Source: Nageia nagi | Lineage: Eukaryota; Pinophyta | Assembly (NCBI GenBank): GCA_050084985.1 | Contig: JBITNC010000001.1 | Coordinates: forward strand, 198,896,001-198,960,000 | Length of the DNA stretch: 64,000 nt | Direction of reading: 5' to 3' | In this document: positions 23,700-34,613 of the stretch, piece after piece | How positions within the stretch are numbered: position 1 is the first letter of the stretch | Layout: each line of letters begins with the position of its first letter | The notes under the pieces: generated by a model | Databases searched by the model: none | What the model was told of the DNA's origin: nothing | What the model saw: only the letters and a program-made list of their open reading frames with translations | Translations under genes and position numbers: made by a program

Positions 23700-25633
23700 C
23701 CCTTATAATATTATGATGGTTAGCGATGCTTCCAATTTTACATTGTCAAATATAAATTTTGTGTCAAGTAATATAGCTCTATATGCCCCAAAGATTAACG
23801 AGGAGTACTTGCAAGTAATAGTAAGAGAGCAAGGTACCATAGAGAAATTGAATCTGAGATGATAGTGTCAAGATCACAGCCAAAACCTCAACAGAACTTG
23901 GTTGGTACATCAGTTACAAAGGAAGAAGGGTTGTATCTACATGTTGTTGATAGCCTAGTTTCAACAAAATTAGAGGCAATAATAAAGAATTATATGTTGG
24001 TTGACCTTACAAATATAAAAATATGGGAATTTCATGTAAAAATTATTTGCAAAGAGATTCTTGCTTGATTTCTAAATTGGAACATTTATTTTTGAAAATT
24101 GAAAACTCTCCAGAAAATGTTACCAATCTTTTCAAAGATACCATATAAGGAAGGTGAAATTTTCTTCTCAGTATGAACACATGTGAGGAATTAAACCAAA
24201 TTCTTAACAAGTTGAAAAATTCAAATGCTAAAGCACAGGCATACTACAACATTTGGTCCATTAACATGCAAAAGGTTTAAAGTGCATAAGCTGCAAAATA
24301 TGTAGCAGAGGTAAAAACTTTATAAGCGATTTAATGAATGCTATTTTGTTTTATCATATTTTAATTAAAGGAAACTTACCAAAATACCCTTATAAATTCA
24401 TGAAATTACCATAATACCCCCTAATCTATAAAAATTACCAAAATACCCCTATAAATTCATAAAATTACCAAAATACCCCTATAAATTCATGAAAATGATC
24501 AAAATACCCTCAAATTTTATGAACTAAAAAATGAAAAATGTTGTAATACTCTTATGAAAAATAAAATAACGATTGTAATATTCCATTCTATTTATTTATT
24601 ATTTAAAAAAATGAATACTTTTAATTTATTATAGTAAAAATTCATTGCAAAATTCACATCTTACATACCAATTGAATCTAAAAGACCATCATATCATATT
24701 AACATACATTTCTTTAAAAAATTATTTTATTTATTTATTATTTAAACAATAACATTACTTTCCATTTTTTCAATTCATATAAGAATTATATTTATTTCAA
24801 TTTATATAAGAATATTTATTTCGATTTGTATAAGAATATTTATTTATTTTGATTTAACAAATTTTTTTATAAATTTATTGGATCATTTTAATAATATTAT
24901 TATCTTTTTTTACATTCTATCCACTATGATTTCATGTAGTTAAAAAAATTAAATGAAGTGTTAAAGGCCTAAACAAATTTTTTATTATTTTATTTTTATA
25001 AGAGTATTAAAATATTTTTTATTTTTAATTCATAAATTTTAAAAGTATTTTGGTAATTTTCATGAACTTATATGGGTATTTTGGTAATTTTGAAAGATTG
25101 AGGGGCATTTTGGTATTTTCATGAACTTATAAGGGTATTTTGGTAATTTTTAAAGATTGAAGGGTATTTTGGTAATTTCATGAAATTATAGGGGTATTTT
25201 GGTAATTTTCCCTTTAATTATTATCTAATTATTATATTTTTACTCTATTTTATAATCCCACTTTGATAACTTGAAAAAACAAGTAACCAACTTGTTTGTT
25301 CAGATTGAAAAAGCTAGGAAGAGCTTGTTAAATGTATCCACTGCAAAGGAAAAGTTTCAAAAATATTTGAAGCATAACAACACTTTAAAATTAATTATAA
25401 AGGAGCATAACATGGATTACCACATTCTGATGAAGGAGAAAGAAAAAGAAAGTATGGATATGGAGATACCCAATGAGAATGGAGGAAAAGAAATGAGAAC
25501 TTTAATTCACACTTTAAATGCAACAAAAAGAGGAGCTTTAACAACATTAGAATTGGTTTCAACGTCCAATTCATGTTCATTTGCTAAGGAAGATTTGCAA
25601 GAGTCCGGGAAGAAAATGTTAATGAAGTGTTAG
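23700..25633 (+). pseudogene. unrecognised gene relic with coiled-coil-like blocks, split by a TIR element
   Basis: Plus-strand blocks at about 23700-23860 (NIMMVSDASNFTLSNINFV), 23859-24068 (a Lys/Ile-rich block), 24170-24325 (LNQILNKLKNSNAKAQAYYN) and 25271-25633 (120 codons) appear to be parts of one gene. The block ending near 24310 is followed by a GTAAAA donor-like site. The last block starts about 45 bases after the TIR element's right flank. It is rich in Lys and Glu with heptad-like spacing (QIEKARKSLLNVSTAKEKF), suggesting a coiled coil. The family was not recognised. It may be the second protein of a CACTA-type element, given the neighbours. Confidence 0.35.
24368..25214. mobile_element. 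847-bp non-coding terminal-inverted-repeat element (MITE-like)
   Basis: The left end AAGGAAACTTACCAAAATACC matches the complement of the right end, GGTATTTTGGTAATTTTCCCTT. Both ends extend for 150 bases or more as inverted copies. Each arm is itself built of tandem units of about 32 bases of the type AAATTACCAAAATACCCC plus TATAAATTCATG. The hexamer TAATTA flanks both ends. Because it is palindromic, it may be a target duplication or part of the inverted repeat. The interior is AT-rich and without a frame. It lies in a probable intron of the relic gene. A non-autonomous Mutator-like origin is possible but not shown. Confidence 0.75.
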
Positions 25634-25829
25634 GAAAGATATATTTTCAAATTTAGTTGTAACTTTTTTATTTCAAAAGTTGTAATTTTGTAAGACTTAA
25701 GTTTGTTATAACGATGTGTTTTATAGACAATGTGTATGATGATAATGGATGTATGATAATAAATTATAGTTTTTCACATGTATGAATAAAGTATTATAAT
25801 GGTTATTTATTTTCGTAGATGCTACAAAT

Positions 25830-26330
25830 GCATGTTTTATTTATTAAGAGACTCATCTATGTATTTGTTTTAATGATCATCTATGTATTTATTTTGACGA
25901 TCGTTTGTATATTTATTCTAATGAACATATTAATACTAACTTAGACAAGCATCAATTTATTAACTATGGCAGTTGTCTTTAGATTTACATAGATAGTTGT
26001 TTGTATGTTCTCGCTAACAATCATCTAAAGAATTATTCATACAAGCATCTATTTTATCCCTATGATGGTCGTCTTTATATTTACAATGGCGATCTTTAAT
26101 ATCTTCCCTCTAATGGTCATATGTGTGAAAACTGATCATTTGTGTAAAAACTCAAATGATCATCTGTGTAAAAACCCAAATGATCATTAGTGTCAAAAAA
26201 TTATACAATCATCAATGTGGAAAACTCGTATGATTGTCAATGTGGAAAATACAAATGATCTTCTATGTAAAAACTCAAATGATCATTAGTGTGAAAAACT
26301 CAAATATCATCTGCATTATGCATTGGAAAT
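25830..26330. repeat. array of ATGATCATCTGTGTAAAAACTC-type units beside the hAT relic
   Basis: Imperfect units of 22-30 bases with the core GATCATCT(G/A)TGT and AAAAACTCAAAT recur about a dozen times. The motif matches that of the array at 29380-29830 on the other side of the hAT gene. Together they look like the subterminal repeat arrays of one transposon. Confidence 0.65.
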
Positions 26331-26619
26331 TAACTTTCAAATATATTTGATTCTCCATTTACATAATTTAGAAAAGTATTGATAATATGTATTCATTCAT
26401 CATAATTTTTAAAAATTGTTCAAATATAAGATAAATACTACATCCAATTTGATACAATTTTTAAAAACTATTCAAATACAAGATAAATACTACAATTTAA
26501 AATAAAAATTCATAAAATGCTTTCCACTCAACACAATTATAAAAAGTACTCAAGTACCCCATAAAGTATATTTGAATACTAGAAAATAAAAATCCAATCA
26601 TTTTCAAATAGTTATCAAT

Positions 26620-29326
26620 TCCTAACAAATTATTCTACATATCACAATGAATGAAATTATTAAATTATTAGTATGTGCATTTGAATCTTTTGATACATTC
26701 ATAATCTTATCTATGAAGATATCTTCATTGTCATTTTCATCTGTTTGATTTACTCCTCTTCTCTCACTCATTGATTTACAAAATTCTATGGCTTTATCAT
26801 AAGGAAAACTCTTCACTATATGATGTGAGACATAAATTCTTAAATAACTTTCTAGATTTTTCTCTAATCTATTTCATGTTTTTCATTTGAAAAATTGTAA
26901 AGCACTAAAAACCCTTTCATCCTTCATGGAACCCAAAATTATTATTTGACATAGTTTGTATAAATGAAAATATTTTGAGATTGTATTTGGTAACATAACA
27001 CTTGGATACAGTTTCTTCAATAAGCTTGTTGTGGATCCAAGCTTTAAAGGATTCGTTAATTCTTTTTATCGACCAACCATTGTCAAGATGAAACATCCAA
27101 ATTATTGTATCAAATCTTTTTTGTCTAGAATTCCTTTGATCTCTACATCATTAACTTCTACAGTTCTTCCAAAATAAGTAACAATTAATAACTTCCATAT
27201 GTTTATTGGAAAACTTACTTGTGTTATTGTAATCCAAAATGGGACTCCAAAAATTTGGATTTACTACAATTATAGCTTCAAGAAAGTTGTCTCTTTGAAA
27301 TATTTCTCTAATTTTTATTTTTAATGTATCTAATATGCTCCTTATTTTAATCATTGATTCCTATAAAATTCTTTCAAATCTCACATGTGTTATAGGTACT
27401 TGCTCAAATTCAATTTCAGCAGATGACATCACATATCCTTATCTTTCAAAATAATACAAATGAATATCTTTCACATTAATCAATATATTCCAATTTTCAA
27501 ATATGGATATGAAAAAATGGATTCATACAATCTATCAATATTCCAACATATTCATTTTCTTTCACTTATGAAATCAATTATATATATATATATATATATG
27601 GATCTTTCTTGAGCAATCTTAGTCAATTTATTTATTTTATATAATATTGGAATCATTCTGTATAATATTAGCAATATTTCAAATTTTATTATGTGATATA
27701 GAAAATCTTTAGCTCTATCAACAACTCTTCTATTTTTATGTAAAAAACCAATCAAAAATTGATATTGTTGAAATACTCTTTTCATCAATTTAAATATTGA
27801 AATCCATCTAGTATCCACATGTTCTAACATTCTTTTTCCATCAATTTTTTCGAGTGCAAATTGTTGTAATTCTACATTCCTTTTAGAGCTTTTTGATAAG
27901 TATGCATACACTTCATATATTAATTCTTCAACTTCTATTACACAAGTATATGATGTTACTATTTTATATGCAAGATTCAATCTACAAGCCATACAATGAA
28001 TACGCATCATATACAGAGCAATTGATGTTTGAATTCGAACACAAAATTCATTTTTATTTCATTACATTACCAAAGCACCATCTGCACCTACATATATTAA
28101 TTTTCTTGCAATTTCCTCATCATCCATATTAGCAATCTCTTTCAAACTATTAACATCAATATTGTAAAGGTTTTTTGAGTTACAAGTTTATGATTCATTC
28201 TATGTATTGTTAACAAATGAGGTTGCCTAACATGTTCATTGGATGTGTAAACATGTACACAAATCCAAGATGTGCTATCAATAATAGTTACCTCATCAAT
28301 TGATAAAGAAATAATTCATGCATTTTTAACATTCTATTTAAAATATTCTTTTTCTACCAATGCAATACATTTAGCCATTTCCCAACCACTTTGATCAAAC
28401 CAATGGGAAGTAGGAAGGTGTTGCACACTAGCTAAATCAAAAAGTGTTTTATGATCAAAAGTTCTTTTTATTGGTTTGCCCTATTTAAGAGGATAAAATA
28501 TAATAACAAACTGTAAACTTCTCAAAACTAAAATTTTATCTTTTTTTTTCTATATTAGGTTGTAATAGTGGTGCTTGTTTGTTCACGATTTCTTCCTCCA
28601 TCATCTTATTATATTCAATTTAGTATTTTTTATAGAAATAATTAGTCTCATCTTTTACAATTTGAACTTTGCTAATCATTCCATCAGGATCTATTGTTTT
28701 CACATGTACTTTTATAAAATATTTTTCAATTGTGTCAACTTTAAGTTGCATCTTTTGTTCCCTCCCTAATTTTCGTGTACAAATCTCACATTTACATTTA
28801 GTTGGTTGATCACAATTTTAGGTATCGTTGGCATAATAAATGGAAATCGTAATGACCATTCTTTCTTAAATGTTCTACCAATAGACCAATGAATTTGTTA
28901 TTTTTTATTAGATTTTGAAGAAACACTTCATGTAGATTTGGTTTTTTGGTGACTTTCAATCTCTTTATCAGATTTAATATTATGAATTTTTATAGTGTTA
29001 GGAACCACCTCAAGTATAGGTTCTGTGTTATTATTGTTCATGATATTTTCAAATTCAGGCATGTCATCATCAAAAATATATTCAAGTGGAGGTATATTAG
29101 GATCAATAGAGTTTTATGCATACAAACATATTTCTAATCATATGAAAGCTCATTAATTAAAATTTTAACTATTGATATGTTAAAATTAAATAATAAAGGA
29201 TTATGGAAATGAGCTTGTAATATTGCAAGATGTTGATGCCTCTTCAGGCATAAAATACTTTTTAATATTCTTCATTATAGGTTGATTGTTACCCTTCTTT
29301 TCATTACCTTTTCCATTAGATGTCAT
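26620..29326 (-). pseudogene. hAT-superfamily transposase, decayed
   Basis: On the minus strand a start at 29326 gives MTSNGKGNEKKGNNQ and then IKKYFMPEEAS. Near 28860 is FKKEWSLRFPFIM, a probable zinc-finger region. From 28420 downward come HWFDQSGWEMAKC, LSIDEVTIID and SWICVHVYTSNE, the conserved catalytic-domain start of plant hAT-like proteins. DGALVM, then IHCMACRLNLAYKI and HVDTRWISIFKLMKR (28010-27770), are the hAT HCxaHrLNL and tRW blocks. C-terminal GSMKDERVFSALQF (about 26930) and SYLRIYVSHHIVKSFPY are the dimerisation region. A (TA)n tract at 27578-27598 and several stops break the frame. The protein would have been a cut-and-paste transposase. Confidence 0.8.
27578..27598. repeat. 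(TA)n microsatellite inside the hAT relic
   Basis: An uninterrupted TA run of about ten units lies in the transposase sequence and replaces coding sequence with Ile/Tyr codons in the minus-strand frame. Confidence 0.8.
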
Positions 29327-29379
29327 TAAACCTGAACTTTGAAAAAAAAATTAGAATCCTTAGTTAACGAGCATTTGCA

Positions 29380-29830
29380 ATCCTCTTGAGATGAGAATCT
29401 AGAATCCCTTAAAGATGAGCGTATGCAATCCCTTCAAAATGAGTGTTTACAATCCTTTAGAGACGAGCATCTATAATCCGTTAGAGATGAGTGTCTATAA
29501 TCTCTTAGAGATGAGCATCTGTAATCCTTCAGATATGAGCATCTACAATTTTAAGATAACAAGCATCTACAACTTAAGTTTGACGAGCATCTACAAACTT
29601 AGGATGATGAATGTATGCAACCATAAGGTGATGAGAGTCTGTAATCCTTAAGGTGATAATCATATACAATTATTAAGGTAACAATCATCTGCAATTCTAA
29701 GATGATGATCATCTGTAATTCTAAGATGATGATCATCTGCAATTCTAAGATGACAATCATCTACAATCCTTAAGTGACAAGTGTCTTTATCCCTAGGTGA
29801 CAAGCATCTACAATTCCTTTGAAATGTAAA
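29380..29830. repeat. array of GAGCATCTACAATCC / GATCATCTGCAATTC units
   Basis: About 17 units of 20-27 bases with the core GA(G/T)CATCT(A/G)(T/C)AAT, changing gradually from AGAGATGAGCATCTATAATC on the left to AAGATGATGATCATCTGCAA on the right. They sit just upstream of the hAT start codon. Open frames here (29415-29651 plus, 29660-29902 minus) simply read the repeat. Confidence 0.8.
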
Positions 29831-29999
29831 ATGATCATCAAACTGAAGCGACTTGATTGCTCTATAGTTAAGAACTTCAAAAATAGTTATATTTGACTGC
29901 ATTGCATAAAGTATATATAATGGGTATAATTGGCAATTACATTGATAAGTAATAAATTATTTATAATTTCAAGGTAATTTCTTGTGAAAATATAGAAGG

Positions 30000-30640
30000 T
30001 ATAAGTGGCTATTTGCACTTATCTTTATTAAAAAATTTAAAATGTTGGCAAATCAACCCAAATTTTTTTTTATTCTTGTAAATGTCAGGTTAAATGGTGC
30101 TATCTTCAAGGTGTAAATATTTGAAATATTTAAGTACAAAAATCCTTATATTAGCTGATTTGTGAATTTTTTTCTCTATGCATAACATTGATGTCAATGT
30201 AATGATTATGTTTTAAGTTTAGGGTTCTCTTTTCTTTTTCTTACTTCAACACAAAAAACCTTATGCATATATAAATAAAGAATGTGTGTATATGAGCATA
30301 TATAAATAATCCTTATGTGCATATAAATAAAGAATGTGTGTATGTAAATAACCCACATGCATATATAAATAAATCTTATGTGTATATCGTAATAAATCTT
30401 CAGGAAGAATTGAATATTTTATCGGTTTGAATTATTTATTAGATTGGTATATTATGTGCATATATGAAATTATTTATTGAATTGTTATATTTTGTGTGTA
30501 TATTAAAATAAATACCCAAGAAGAATTTGAGATTTATCAATTTGAATTATTTATTATATTGGTATATAGTGTGTGTATATGATATTATTTAGTGAGTTAC
30601 TATATTATGTGTGTATACACTAGCAATTGCAACCTTGTAC
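30000..30640. repeat. AT-rich imperfect repeats (GCATATATAAATAA and about 120-bp units)
   Basis: CATATATAAATAAAGAATGT units recur at 30260-30400. From about 30405 a unit of about 120 bases, containing AAGAATTTGA, GAATTATTTATTA and TTGGTATATTATGTG, repeats about twice and reappears in part at 31330-31400. No gene was recognised. Confidence 0.5.
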
Positions 30641-30786
30641 AATGGGTACACTGAAAATTACGATGTGATAATCAGCAAAAGCACATTCAATTATTCAAAT
30701 CACCAATATATATTAAGTGTATATACATCTATTACATGTATCAATGCTGGAGCTACACTCCATGCCTCACCCATCCTCCCTCCATA

Positions 30787-31000
30787 GCTTTTCTCACATG
30801 CATTGACATTATTTCACTAAATGCAATAAACAACAACAGTAGCTTTCCTTGCAAGCATTGACACTATTTCACCAAATGCAACAAACAACAATAGTAGCTT
30901 TCCTCGCAGGCATTGACATTATTTCACCAAATGCAACAAACAACAGTAATAACTTTCCTTATAGGACATTGTTTCACCAAATGCAACAAACAGTAGCAGT
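30787..31000. repeat. 55-bp minisatellite, about four copies
   Basis: The unit GCTTTCCTCGCAGGCATTGA plus CATTATTTCACCAAATGCAACAAACAACAGTA-type sequence recurs at 55-base spacing. The last copy is slightly shortened (ACTTTCCTTATAGGACATTG). Copies differ by a few bases each. Confidence 0.8.
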
Positions 31001-31195
31001 AGTCCAACTAGATCTATTCACCTTTCCCAGCATCCTCAAAGCATGCATCAAAGACTCTTTAAAAGCGAATTTCTATCAAATGTTTTGGTTGTGAATTCCC
31101 TGGTCGACATGTATGCAAAATGAAGAAGTGCATTGAAGGCATCCAAATTGTTTGACAAGATGCATGATGCATATAGCTTGAAGGAGGATCGATGA
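30990..31195 (+). pseudogene. PPR-protein gene fragment, copy 1
   Basis: A plus-strand frame gives DLFTFPSILKACIKDSLKA, like the plant PPR consensus (d)nFTFPsvLKAC. After a frame change it continues VLVVNSLVDMYAK, stop, RSALKASKLFDKM, matching the PLS-class PPR pattern vxNSLVDMYAKCg...A.klFdkM. The stop TGA replaces the expected Cys or Gly codon. PPR proteins bind organelle RNA; this is only about two repeat units and cannot function. The base composition is less AT-rich than its surroundings, consistent with a captured or stranded gene piece. Confidence 0.7.
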
Positions 31196-31476
31196 CTGAC
31201 ATTCCTTCAATCATGGTCGATGATTCTGCAGAATTACCAACCGAGTGATCAAAAACTGAGCCAAAAACCCTCAAAGAGGGAACACCTAACAATGTAATTA
31301 TATTTTGTGCGTATATCAAATTATATATGTATACAATATATTATGTATGTATATTGGATTATTTATTAAATTGGTATATTATATGCATCTATTATAAATT
31401 GTTGTGTGTATTTAGCAAGGAATTGGGTTATCAAAAATGTGTTTGTATACACACATCATATATTTAATATACCCAT

Positions 31477-31723
31477 AAGATATCATTTTTTACTAGAAAG
31501 TAGGTAGTCAAAAATATATTTGATATACACATATAATATATATAGTCATATATGCATGAGACATCATTTTTGTCGAAGAGTAATTCACCAAAATAACTTT
31601 TGATATACGCTTCTACACATGTAATACAAATAGTCATATATGCACGAGATATCATTATTATCAAAAAATAGGTTACCAAAAAATATATTTGATATACACA
31701 TGTAATATATTTGATATACACAT
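31477..31723. repeat. 81-88-bp AT-rich tandem units (also at 32255-32488)
   Basis: About 2.7 units with the shared landmarks GA(T/C)ATCATT, TTTGATATAC and AGTCATATATGCA(T/C)GA. They produce minus-strand open frames with a repetitive Tyr/Ile/Cys pattern that are not genes. The same units recur in copy 2. Confidence 0.65.
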
Positions 31724-32488
31724 GTAATAACTTTCCTTATAGGACATTGTTTCACCAAATGCAACAAACAGTAGCAGTAGTCCAACTAGATCTATTCACC
31801 TTTCCCAGCATCCTCAAAGCATGCATCAAAGACTCTTTAAAAGCGAATTTCTATCAAATGTTTTGGTTGTGAATTCCCTGGTCGACATGTATGCAAAATG
31901 AAGAAGTGCATTGAAGGCATCCAAATTGTTTGACAAGATGCATGATGCATATAGCTTGAAGGAGGATCGATGACTGACATTCCTTCAATCATGGTCGATG
32001 ATTCTGCAGAATTACCAACCGAGTGATCAAAAACTGAGCCAAAAACCCTCAAAGAGGGAACACCTAACAATGTAATTATATTTTGTGCGTATATCAAATT
32101 ATATATGTATACAATATATTATGTATGTATATTGGATTATTTATTAAATTGGTATATTATATGCATCTATTATAAATTGTTGTGTGTATTTAGCAAGGAA
32201 TTGGGTTATCAAAAATGTGTTTGTATACACACATCATATATTTAATATACCCATAAGATATCATTTTTTACTAGAAAGTAGGTAGTCAAAAATATATTTG
32301 ATATACACATATAATATATATAGTCATATATGCATGAGACATCATTTTTGTCGAAGAGTAATTCACCAAAATAACTTTTGATATACGCTTCTACACATGT
32401 AATACAAATAGTCATATATGCACGAGATATCATTATTATCAAAAAATAGGTTACCAAAAAATATATTTGATATACACATGTAATATAT
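31724..32488. repeat. 778-bp tandem duplication, copy 2
   Basis: Second copy, starting GTAATAACTTTCC. It stays apparently identical until about 32488, where it continues as ATATAAACCTACT instead of re-entering the repeat. It contains the end of the 55-bp minisatellite, the PPR fragment and the 81-88-bp AT-rich units. Confidence 0.9.
31768..31973 (+). pseudogene. PPR-protein gene fragment, copy 2
   Basis: Apparently identical to the fragment at 30990-31195, including its frameshift and stop, because it lies in the second copy of the 778-bp duplication. The decay therefore preceded the duplication. Confidence 0.7.
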
Positions 32489-33174
32489 ATAAACCTACTA
32501 AAAATGAAGTCAACCATTGCTTTAATGTAAAGAAGTAAAAAACAAGAATTAAACGATGAACAATGACCAAAAAAAAATTATACGCACAATAATTATGATT
32601 ATCTCTTTATCATCAAATAGACTTCTCTATCTAAAACTTTTTCATAGTAAATAAAGAATAAACATGATTATCTCTTTACCATCAATCATCATCTAGTGTT
32701 CACATGTAGTTATCATATTTATTTTCAGTAATTTTATGGTCCAACTGAAATCATTACTAGAATATTTGTCCAAAGACGACAATCTCACTTTTTAATTGCA
32801 ATAAACACCAAAATCTTTAAATGTGTGGCAATTTACTTCGCGTATAGTCTTAATCATACACCATTCCATGAGAATGAATTCTTTGTTTCTTTAATGTTTC
32901 AACAACGACGAGCGTTGTACTGCACCATCCACAGCAACTCCACCCAGGTTCTGGGTAACATTGATGAGACAGACAGTTGCCAGCACAGTCGGCCATGATG
33001 GGTCAAAAAGTAGCCCAGCCCAGGTGTTGGAAGAGGAGATGACGTCTCACATGAATAATCCTATCTTATTTTCTTTCGTATTATTCCGCCAGGAAAAAGG
33101 CATCCAAACGATCTTCGGGAAGTGGTGTGTGCTATTTGGCTCTTGCTTTCTTCAGGAAGGCTGGAGCCTGACCC
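32489..33174 (+). promoter_or_regulatory. upstream region of the CASP-like gene
   Basis: AT-rich to about 32880, then noticeably more GC-rich towards the gene. I saw no convincing TATA box in the last 300 bases. The plus-strand open frame 32961-33215 overlaps the gene start in another frame and resembles nothing known. It may be leader or promoter sequence. Confidence 0.4.
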
Positions 33175-34613
33175 ATGCCTGTTCAGTCGCCGGAAATGCC
33201 AAGCGCGGCGCTTAGAGGTGCAGTTCTGCATAATGGAGAAAGGCCTAGTCCTACAACTAGCCCCAACGCTGGTGGATCACTTGAATGTAGAGTAGGAGCG
33301 CCCCATTACTATTCCACTGCTTCCCTTCACAAGCTCAGGAGATTCAACACGCTCATCCTCATACTGCGTCTCGTGAGTTTCTGCTTCTCTCTGGCGGCTT
33401 CCATTTTCATGGGAATGAACATCCACACCTCCACACCCACCAACAACAACTCTGCCACTTCTGCTGGAGCCAAGTGGTATCATTACGATGCCTTCAGGTG
33501 AGTCTTTTCCATTTTCATCATGGAAAATTACAAAATTTGCCTTATCACCTTAAGTTACAAAAATGGCCTTTTGGACTTATCACCTTAAGTTATGATTTTA
33601 TTGTTTGCTTGTTTGATGGCGTCCCTCACACTCTCTTCTATTTTTTATTTTCTTGTTGTTTGATGGGCGTCCTTCACACTCTTTTCTTATGGGCGTTCAT
33701 GGTTTGGCTGCACGGTGAAGGGCAGTCTCTGATGTTGTAAAAAAATACATTTTCTGTGATTTCAATTGAAAATTAGAGCATGAATACACCCGACTTTATT
33801 CTGAATGCAACATTGTAAATATACATAAGAGGAGTCTAAGCACAATCTTGTTGAAATGATCTTTTTACATAGTGTATTGATGGTGTGGAGAGTTGGCAGT
33901 GTAGATTTGGTGATGGTGTTGGGAGGGGTAGTGTAGAGGTGATGGTTATTATTATAGCGTATGATAGACGCCCAACAAACAATCTGAATGTAATCATAAC
34001 TTAGGATGATAAAGAGTATAAGATATTTTGTGGGTTTTAGATTTGTTAAGAGTTATTTTTGTAATTTACCCTTTTTTTTTAAAAGCTATACGCTGATTGC
34101 TACAAAGCTTGATGAATGGGTAGTGAGGTATATGGAAGTAGTAAACAAAATGGACACCTGGTGCCTGGTCTATGAGAAGGGATGGTAAACAGTATATTGA
34201 AAGGTGTTATGTGTGGTGGAACGTGCAGATATGTGGTGGCTGCGAATGCGATCATCTGTATATACTTGGGAGTTGAAATAGGTCTGGTGATGTGGGAGCT
34301 TTTGAAGGGGAACACATTGTTGCCGGAGATGATCCAAGTGTGGTTTGATTTTGGGCATGATCAGGCGTTTGCGTACATGCTCATGTCCGCCAGTTCGGCA
34401 GGGACGGCATTGGCACAGAATCTGCGCAAGGGGGAGATATGGATAGGGGCGGATAAGAGCAACCTGTGTAAGGAAGTGGGCGTGTTCTGCGTGCAGGCGG
34501 ACATAGCGATATCGCTGGGTTATGCATCGCTGGTATTTGTTGCGGGTGTGTGCCTGCTCTCCGGCTTCAGACTCTCCTCCTTCCTCATCACCGACTCTCG
34601 CCTTCATCTTTGA
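33175..34613 (+). CDS. CASP-like membrane protein (CASPL4-type), two exons
   Basis: Exon 1 is 33175-33497 and exon 2 is 34229-34613. The intron has a GTGAGT donor at 33498 and ends GTGCAG at 34228, in phase 2. Splicing joins ...DAF and YVVAANAI through an Arg codon and gives 235 residues, a normal length. The family has four membrane helices: LILILRLVSFCFSLAASIF with its conserved Arg in helix 1, VVAANAIICIYLGVEIGLVM, a third beginning AFAYMLMSASSAGTALAQ after WFDFGHDQ with its Asp, and ISLGYASLVFVAGVCLL, ending SGFRLSSFL. The N-terminus is Pro/Ser-rich and cytosolic. CASP-like proteins are plasma-membrane proteins related to those that build the Casparian strip; this subgroup's role is largely unknown. 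The frame is intact and unusually GC-rich for the window. A start at the second Met (33196) is also possible. Confidence 0.9.
33498..34228 (+). other. intron of the CASP-like gene
   Basis: 731 bases, GT...AG, with a T-rich tract at 34070-34082. It contains a short direct repeat of CTTATCACCTTAAGTTA (33541-33595). Its open frames (33474-33740, 34006-34188) are not conserved in the family and are read as intron sequence. Confidence 0.85.

Larger units (their letters stand above)
30946..31723. repeat. 778-bp tandem duplication, copy 1
   Basis: Sequence from GTAATAACTTTCC to TTGATATACACAT recurs 778 bases further on. I saw no difference between the copies across the stretches compared. The junction contains the short direct repeat TTTGATATACACATGTAATA. 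Confidence 0.9.

Noticed and set aside
25830-29830. Possible CRISPR-like arrays
   Set aside because: Units are directly tandem, diverge gradually and have no unique spacers. The setting is a plant nuclear genome.
29415-29902. Repetitive open frames with YNPLEMSV- and DDCHLRIA-type units
   Set aside because: They are translations of the ATCATCT minisatellite, open only because the unit lacks stops in that frame.
31059-32517. Paired identical minus-strand open frames suggesting a duplicated gene
   Set aside because: They arise from the 778-bp duplication. The real resemblance is to a PPR fragment on the plus strand, and the Tyr/Cys-rich ones just read AT-rich tandem units.
32961-33215. 84-codon plus-strand open frame before the CASP-like gene
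   Set aside because: It overlaps the gene start in another frame and matches no family; it is probably leader or promoter sequence.
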